Shown here one piece after another: positions 5,738 through 8,855 of a DNA stretch of 8,855 bases. The notes under the pieces are model-generated. The model had not been told where the DNA came from. It did not search any database and saw nothing but the letters and a program-made list of their open reading frames with translations. Numbering within the stretch: position 1 is the stretch's first letter; the number at the start of each line of letters is the position of its first letter. The DNA lies in assembly GCA_007129055.1 (NCBI GenBank), contig SKWE01000180.1, positions 1-8,855 of the forward strand, written 5' to 3'. The stretch is from Syntrophomonadaceae bacterium. GTDB taxonomy: Bacteria; Bacillota; Dethiobacteria; DTU022. Both the position numbers and the translations under genes were made by a program.

Positions 5738-6907
5738 TTAAAGCGCCCGGCGATAGATTTCCTCGTAGGCGGCAACTGTAAGATCACGTGGATTGCCGAT
5801 AGTCTGTGGGTCGTTAAAAGCTTCCTGGGCCAGGCGGGGGATATCGGCTTCTGTAATACCCATTTCCCGCAGGGGTGGAATGCCAATATCATCCGCAAGC
5901 TCACGGCAGGCTTCCACGGCGGAGAGGGCTGCTTCCCTTTCGGTCATACCGAAGGTTGGCACACCAAGGGCCAGGGCCATGCGGGCATATTTTTCCGGTT
6001 CGCCCATCCAGTTGTATTCCATAACCGGTACAAGGGTTGAACCCACGGCTATACCGTGATGAACAGGGAAAATGCCGCCCATGGTCTGGGTCATGGCATG
6101 CACTGCCCCGGCACTGGCTGCCCCGTAGGAAAGTCCGGCCAGCATGGCGCTCATGGCCATGTAGTAACGGGCATCTATATCCTGTCCGTAGGCAACTGCC
6201 CGGCGCAGGTATTTTCCGGCATATTCAATTGCCAGCAGGGCAACGGCATCGGTTTGCGGCTGGGCATAAGCACATGTATAGCATTCTATAGCATGGCATA
6301 AGGCATCCATACCTGTTCCCGCAGTAACTTCTGCCGGCATGGAAAGATGCAGCATGGGATCGACCAGGGCCAGATGTGCGGCAATCAGCGGACCGCCAAC
6401 ATTAAACTTGTATTCACGGGCCGGGTCAGTAATAACTGCCCAAAGTGTAACTTCGCTCCCTGTTCCTGCAGTGGTCGGTATGCAAACCAGGGGAGGAACC
6501 CTTTTGCTGAGTTCTTTTTTGCCTTCAGCACATTCATACTCAAGAACCGGTTCCCCGTGGGCTATTTCCACCCCGATTGCCTTTGCGCAGTCCATTGAAC
6601 TTCCTCCGCCCAATGCTACAATTCCGTCACAGCCATTCTTCTGGTACATTTCTGTCCCTGCTGCTACTGTAGCCAGGAGCGGGTTAAAAACAACCTGGTC
6701 GTAAATAACGTGGCTTACCGAGGCATCCTTTAGCGGCTTGATTATCATGTCCAGTAAACCGGCCTTAACCACACCCTGGTCGGTTACAATCAGCGGCTTT
6801 TTCACTCCCAGTATATCAAGTTCACCGGGTAAGTGATTAACCGCGCCAAGGGCATGTTTCATAACTGTTGGTACTTCGAAATAGTGTAATTCCTGTAAAT
6901 TTTTCAC
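5738..6907 (-). CDS. Iron-containing (group III) alcohol dehydrogenase
   Basis: This 389-residue enzyme has the usual family length. It reversibly reduces an aldehyde to an alcohol with NAD(P)H in the cytoplasm. The dinucleotide-binding half shows ALGGGSSMDCAKAIG (98-112) and IPTTAGTGSEVT (143-154). The metal ligands fit the E. coli FucO spacing exactly: D201 and H205 in GMDALCHAIE, H270 in GAVHAMTQTMGG and H284 in PVHHG. The C-terminal NDPQTIGNPRDLT (365-377) is also typical. The start is GTG 6907 with AAGGAGG 9 nt upstream; the stop is TAA, followed by a strong terminator. It follows the AOR gene after 29 nt and is surely co-transcribed, which suggests it works on the aldehyde that AOR makes or consumes. 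Substrate chain length and NADH versus NADPH preference cannot be read from the sequence. Confidence 0.95.
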   Translation of the reverse strand: MKNLQELHYFEVPTVMKHALGAVNHLPGELDILGVKKPLIVTDQGVVKAGLLDMIIKPLKDASVSHVIYDQVVFNPLLATVAAGTEMYQKNGCDGIVALGGGSSMDCAKAIGVEIAHGEPVLEYECAEGKKELSKRVPPLVCIPTTAGTGSEVTLWAVITDPAREYKFNVGGPLIAAHLALVDPMLHLSMPAEVTAGTGMDALCHAIECYTCAYAQPQTDAVALLAIEYAGKYLRRAVAYGQDIDARYYMAMSAMLAGLSYGAASAGAVHAMTQTMGGIFPVHHGIAVGSTLVPVMEYNWMGEPEKYARMALALGVPTFGMTEREAALSAVEACRELADDIGIPPLREMGITEADIPRLAQEAFNDPQTIGNPRDLTVAAYEEIYRRAL

Positions 6908-6923
6908 TACATAAAACCTCCTT
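6905..6923 (-). promoter_or_regulatory. ADH ribosome binding site with overlapping ATG-TAG start-stop
   Basis: On the minus strand AAGGAGG (6923-6917) precedes both ATG (6912-6910, 4 nt away) and GTG (6907-6905, 9 nt away). The ATG is followed at once by TAG (6909-6907), whose last base is the first base of the GTG start. The GTG spacing is normal, so GTG is chosen. The ATG could at most make a one-codon reading event. Confidence 0.7.
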
Positions 6924-6936
6924 AATCAATTTCTAT

Positions 6937-8796
6937 TTACTGTGCAGGAACCTGCACTAAAGCAGGCATATTATCAAGTCCCAATTCTTTCAGCTTTTCC
7001 GGCGATGGCTCGCCTGAGCTATCCCAACCGCGTACCTGGTAGTATTCATCCAGCAGCTGGTCAAGATCCTGTAGGGTTATCTTTTTCCCTTCCTGCGGCC
7101 CTGCGGGAAGAGGTTCTTCGGTAAAGCGTTTGGGCAGGGTATCGTCAGAACGGCTGAAACCTTCGCGCAGGTTGAAGAGTTTCACCTGGTTCCAGATTCT
7201 TTCTCCCAACTGCATCAGCTTATCCACATTCCACTGATTACCCGTGGCTGCCTCAAGCATCTGGCAGTAGGTGCTGTCCTTAATGCTATAAGCAGCAAAA
7301 TCGCACTTGACCAGGGTATCGAGGGCGGCAAGGTAATTTTGCAGATGGGCCACTATTTCACCTTTACCTTTCAGGGCATCGCGATCAACAGCTTCACCAT
7401 TCCATTCGCCGCCAACCTCATAGAGGATGGGGAATGCCCTTTGGTGGCAGCCACCCCTGTCGGCAGTTGCCAGGGCCAGGGCCATGCCGGGTACGCTGCG
7501 CGGCCCCCAGGCGGGGCTTTCAAGACCCTTAACGTGTACTGCATAGGCATCTGAACCTTTGCCCATTTCTTCTGAAGCGTATTTAACTCCACGGGCCAGG
7601 AGATTGCCCAGGCCTTCCCGTGCAGCTATCTTATCCAGCAGGTATTCAACGCTGGCACTGTCGCCGAAATTCAACTCCTGTCCACCTGTATCATCTTTTG
7701 TAATTATGCCTTCCCTGTATGCTTCAATGGCAAAACCGGCAACTCCGCCCGCAGACATGCCGTCTAAGCCTAAAGCGTCGCATTTTTTAACCAGGTAGGC
7801 TACTTCGCGAACATCGCTGATCCCCAGGTTGCTGCCGATCATTGCGGCTGTTTCATATTCAACAACATCGGTTATCAAGCCCTTGCGGCGGCCTTTTTTA
7901 ATCATACCTACTTTTCCGCAGGCAATGGGGCAGCCGGCGCAGGCTACATTGCGCAGCCAGAACTGTTCCGACTGGGCTTCGGCGTTTAACCCGTCTGCGC
8001 CCTCAAAACTTCCGTCAAAGTAGTTATTTGTAGGCAGCAGCTGTTCATCGTTGGCAAAATCGATAGAAGCAGGTGTGCCGAAGGTATTGAATCCGGCAGC
8101 TGTTTCATCTTCGGCCACTTCCAGGTATGCCTGGTCAACGGCTTTTTCAAAAGCATCCGGATCAGCCGGTGTAACTGCCTTGCTGCCGCGTAAAACCAGG
8201 GCTTTCAGGTTTTTAGAGCCCATTACAGCACCGGTCCCGGCGCGTCCTGCATGGCGGTTATATTCGCAGTTAATCAGGGCGAATGACACCATTTTTTCGC
8301 CGGCAGGGCCGATACAGGCGGTTTTAACACTTTCATCTCCCAGTTCAGCGCGAATTTTTTCCACCGTGCTGAAGGTGTCTAACCCCCAGATTCCTGCCGC
8401 TGAACGAATTTCTACTTTGCCATCATCAACCCAAAGATAGCTCGGCTCAGGGGCGGCCCCGGTGACAATGATCCCATCATAACCGCAGAAGCGGATTTCC
8501 TGGGCAAAATGGCCGCCGAAATAGGAGTCGGCAAAGGTTCCGGTTAACGGCGATTTGGTTACCACGCATCCGCGCATTGCCGGGGCCAGGGTGCCGGTTA
8601 AGGGCCCGGGCATAAACATGAGGATATTTTGGGGTGAAAGTGGATCACACTTGGCAGGCAGCAGGTCGTATAAAATTTTTGCTCCGAATCCTTTGCCGCC
8701 CACATAGTTCTCTACGAGCTGAGGATCAAGGGAAATATCTTTTATAGTTTCACTGGTTAGATCAACATAAAGCAGTTTACCCATGTATGCGCTCAA
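6937..8796 (-). CDS. aor: Tungsten-containing aldehyde:ferredoxin oxidoreductase
   Basis: This cytoplasmic enzyme oxidises aldehydes to carboxylates with ferredoxin, or reduces acids to aldehydes when reduced ferredoxin is plentiful, using a tungsten-bispyranopterin and one [4Fe-4S] cluster. The 619-residue length is typical. The N-terminal MGKLLYVDLT (5-14), YVGGKGFGAKILYDLL (31-46), GPLTGT and RHAGRAGTGAVMGSKNLKAL (181-200) are hallmark AOR blocks. The cluster ligands C286, C289, C293 (CAGCPIAC) and C498 (LVKCDF) correspond closely to C288, C291, C295 and C494 of Pyrococcus furiosus AOR. GIS/GLDGMSAGG (343-351) fits the pterin-binding region. The TTG start at 8796 has GGAGGTGG 7 nt upstream and overlaps the stop of the preceding frame; the alternative ATG at residue 5 is 19 nt from that site. 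The ADH gene follows after 29 nt. The substrate is not determined. Confidence 0.96.
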   Translation of the reverse strand: MSAYMGKLLYVDLTSETIKDISLDPQLVENYVGGKGFGAKILYDLLPAKCDPLSPQNILMFMPGPLTGTLAPAMRGCVVTKSPLTGTFADSYFGGHFAQEIRFCGYDGIIVTGAAPEPSYLWVDDGKVEIRSAAGIWGLDTFSTVEKIRAELGDESVKTACIGPAGEKMVSFALINCEYNRHAGRAGTGAVMGSKNLKALVLRGSKAVTPADPDAFEKAVDQAYLEVAEDETAAGFNTFGTPASIDFANDEQLLPTNNYFDGSFEGADGLNAEAQSEQFWLRNVACAGCPIACGKVGMIKKGRRKGLITDVVEYETAAMIGSNLGISDVREVAYLVKKCDALGLDGMSAGGVAGFAIEAYREGIITKDDTGGQELNFGDSASVEYLLDKIAAREGLGNLLARGVKYASEEMGKGSDAYAVHVKGLESPAWGPRSVPGMALALATADRGGCHQRAFPILYEVGGEWNGEAVDRDALKGKGEIVAHLQNYLAALDTLVKCDFAAYSIKDSTYCQMLEAATGNQWNVDKLMQLGERIWNQVKLFNLREGFSRSDDTLPKRFTEEPLPAGPQEGKKITLQDLDQLLDEYYQVRGWDSSGEPSPEKLKELGLDNMPALVQVPAQ

Positions 8797-8855
8797 TTTG
8801 CTGCCACCTCCCCTGTTTCTTTTTTCAGGACCAGTTTTAACGCTTTTGGTATGCA
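8793..8855 (-). CDS. Unidentified gene, last 20 codons, overlapping the AOR start
   Basis: A frame open from the window edge reads IPKALKLVLKKETGEVAA and stops at TGA (8795-8793), which overlaps the AOR TTG start as TTGA. This 4-base overlap is a classic sign of translational coupling, and the AOR ribosome binding site GGAGGTGG (8811-8804) lies inside this frame. The peptide is too short to identify. AOR genes often follow a small ferredoxin-like or MoaD/ThiS-like gene; this tail does not end in the Gly-Gly expected of MoaD. The AOR frame itself is also open to the edge, so coding here is probable rather than certain. Confidence 0.45.
   Translation of the reverse strand, partial: CIPKALKLVLKKETGEVAAN
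8804..8811 (-). promoter_or_regulatory. Ribosome binding site that fixes the AOR TTG start
   Basis: GGAGGTGG on the minus strand lies 7 nt before TTG 8796. It decides the start against ATG 8784, which would have a 19-nt spacing, even though the family's usual N-terminus begins near that methionine. Confidence 0.75.

Noticed and set aside
6339..6704. 121-codon open frame on the plus strand inside ADH
   Set aside because: It is antisense to the conserved cofactor-binding region of the alcohol dehydrogenase and is a shadow frame.
8051..8440. 129-codon open frame on the plus strand inside AOR
   Set aside because: It is antisense to the conserved AOR coding sequence, is biased to Ser/Ala/Pro/Arg and has no recognisable domain.

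Overview
The window looks like chromosomal DNA of an anaerobic, Gram-positive, Clostridia/Peptococcaceae-type bacterium. The evidence is a split, bacterial-type pyrrolysyl-tRNA synthetase catalytic subunit (PylSc), a tungsten-type aldehyde:ferredoxin oxidoreductase, strong AGGAGG-like ribosome binding sites, frequent TTG/GTG starts and moderate G+C. I cannot name the species. I see no insertion sequence, CRISPR array, rRNA or tRNA gene.

Layout. (1) Plus strand, 1-1698: the C-terminal part of a long-form GH130 glycosidase/phosphorylase, cut by the window edge, ends at a TAG codon. It is followed after 24 nt by pylSc, which starts at TTG. The TAG is the only stop between the two genes and both are in the same reading frame. 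(2) Minus strand, 4792-1774: a probable two-gene operon encodes a three-PAS/GGDEF/degenerate HD-GYP cyclic-di-GMP protein and a glycerophosphodiester phosphodiesterase. It converges on pylSc. (3) 4793-5122: a 330-nt A+T-rich intergenic region with several short direct and inverted repeats. (4) Minus strand, 5524-5123: a small DUF3887-like lipoprotein with its own candidate promoter. (5) Minus strand, 8855-5738: an operon of the tail of an unidentified gene, a tungsten aldehyde:ferredoxin oxidoreductase (AOR) and an iron-type alcohol dehydrogenase (ADH), closed by a strong intrinsic terminator at 5675-5715.

How the genes work together. AOR and ADH share aldehyde as the common intermediate. Together they could interconvert carboxylic acids and alcohols, using reduced ferredoxin for the acid/aldehyde step and NAD(P)H for the aldehyde/alcohol step. 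PylSc charges tRNA-Pyl with pyrrolysine for UAG decoding. It needs pylSn, pylT and pylBCD, none of which is in the window, so pylSc here stands apart from the usual compact pyl cluster. The GGDEF protein is predicted to make c-di-GMP under PAS-domain control, while its phosphodiesterase domain has lost key metal ligands.

The most unusual observation is the GH130-TAG-PylSc arrangement. In a cell that decodes UAG as pyrrolysine, readthrough would give a GH130-PylSc fusion and would send ribosomes across the pylSc start site. This could be an autoregulatory loop or chance (roughly one in five for a same-frame, stop-free short gap); the sequence alone cannot decide.
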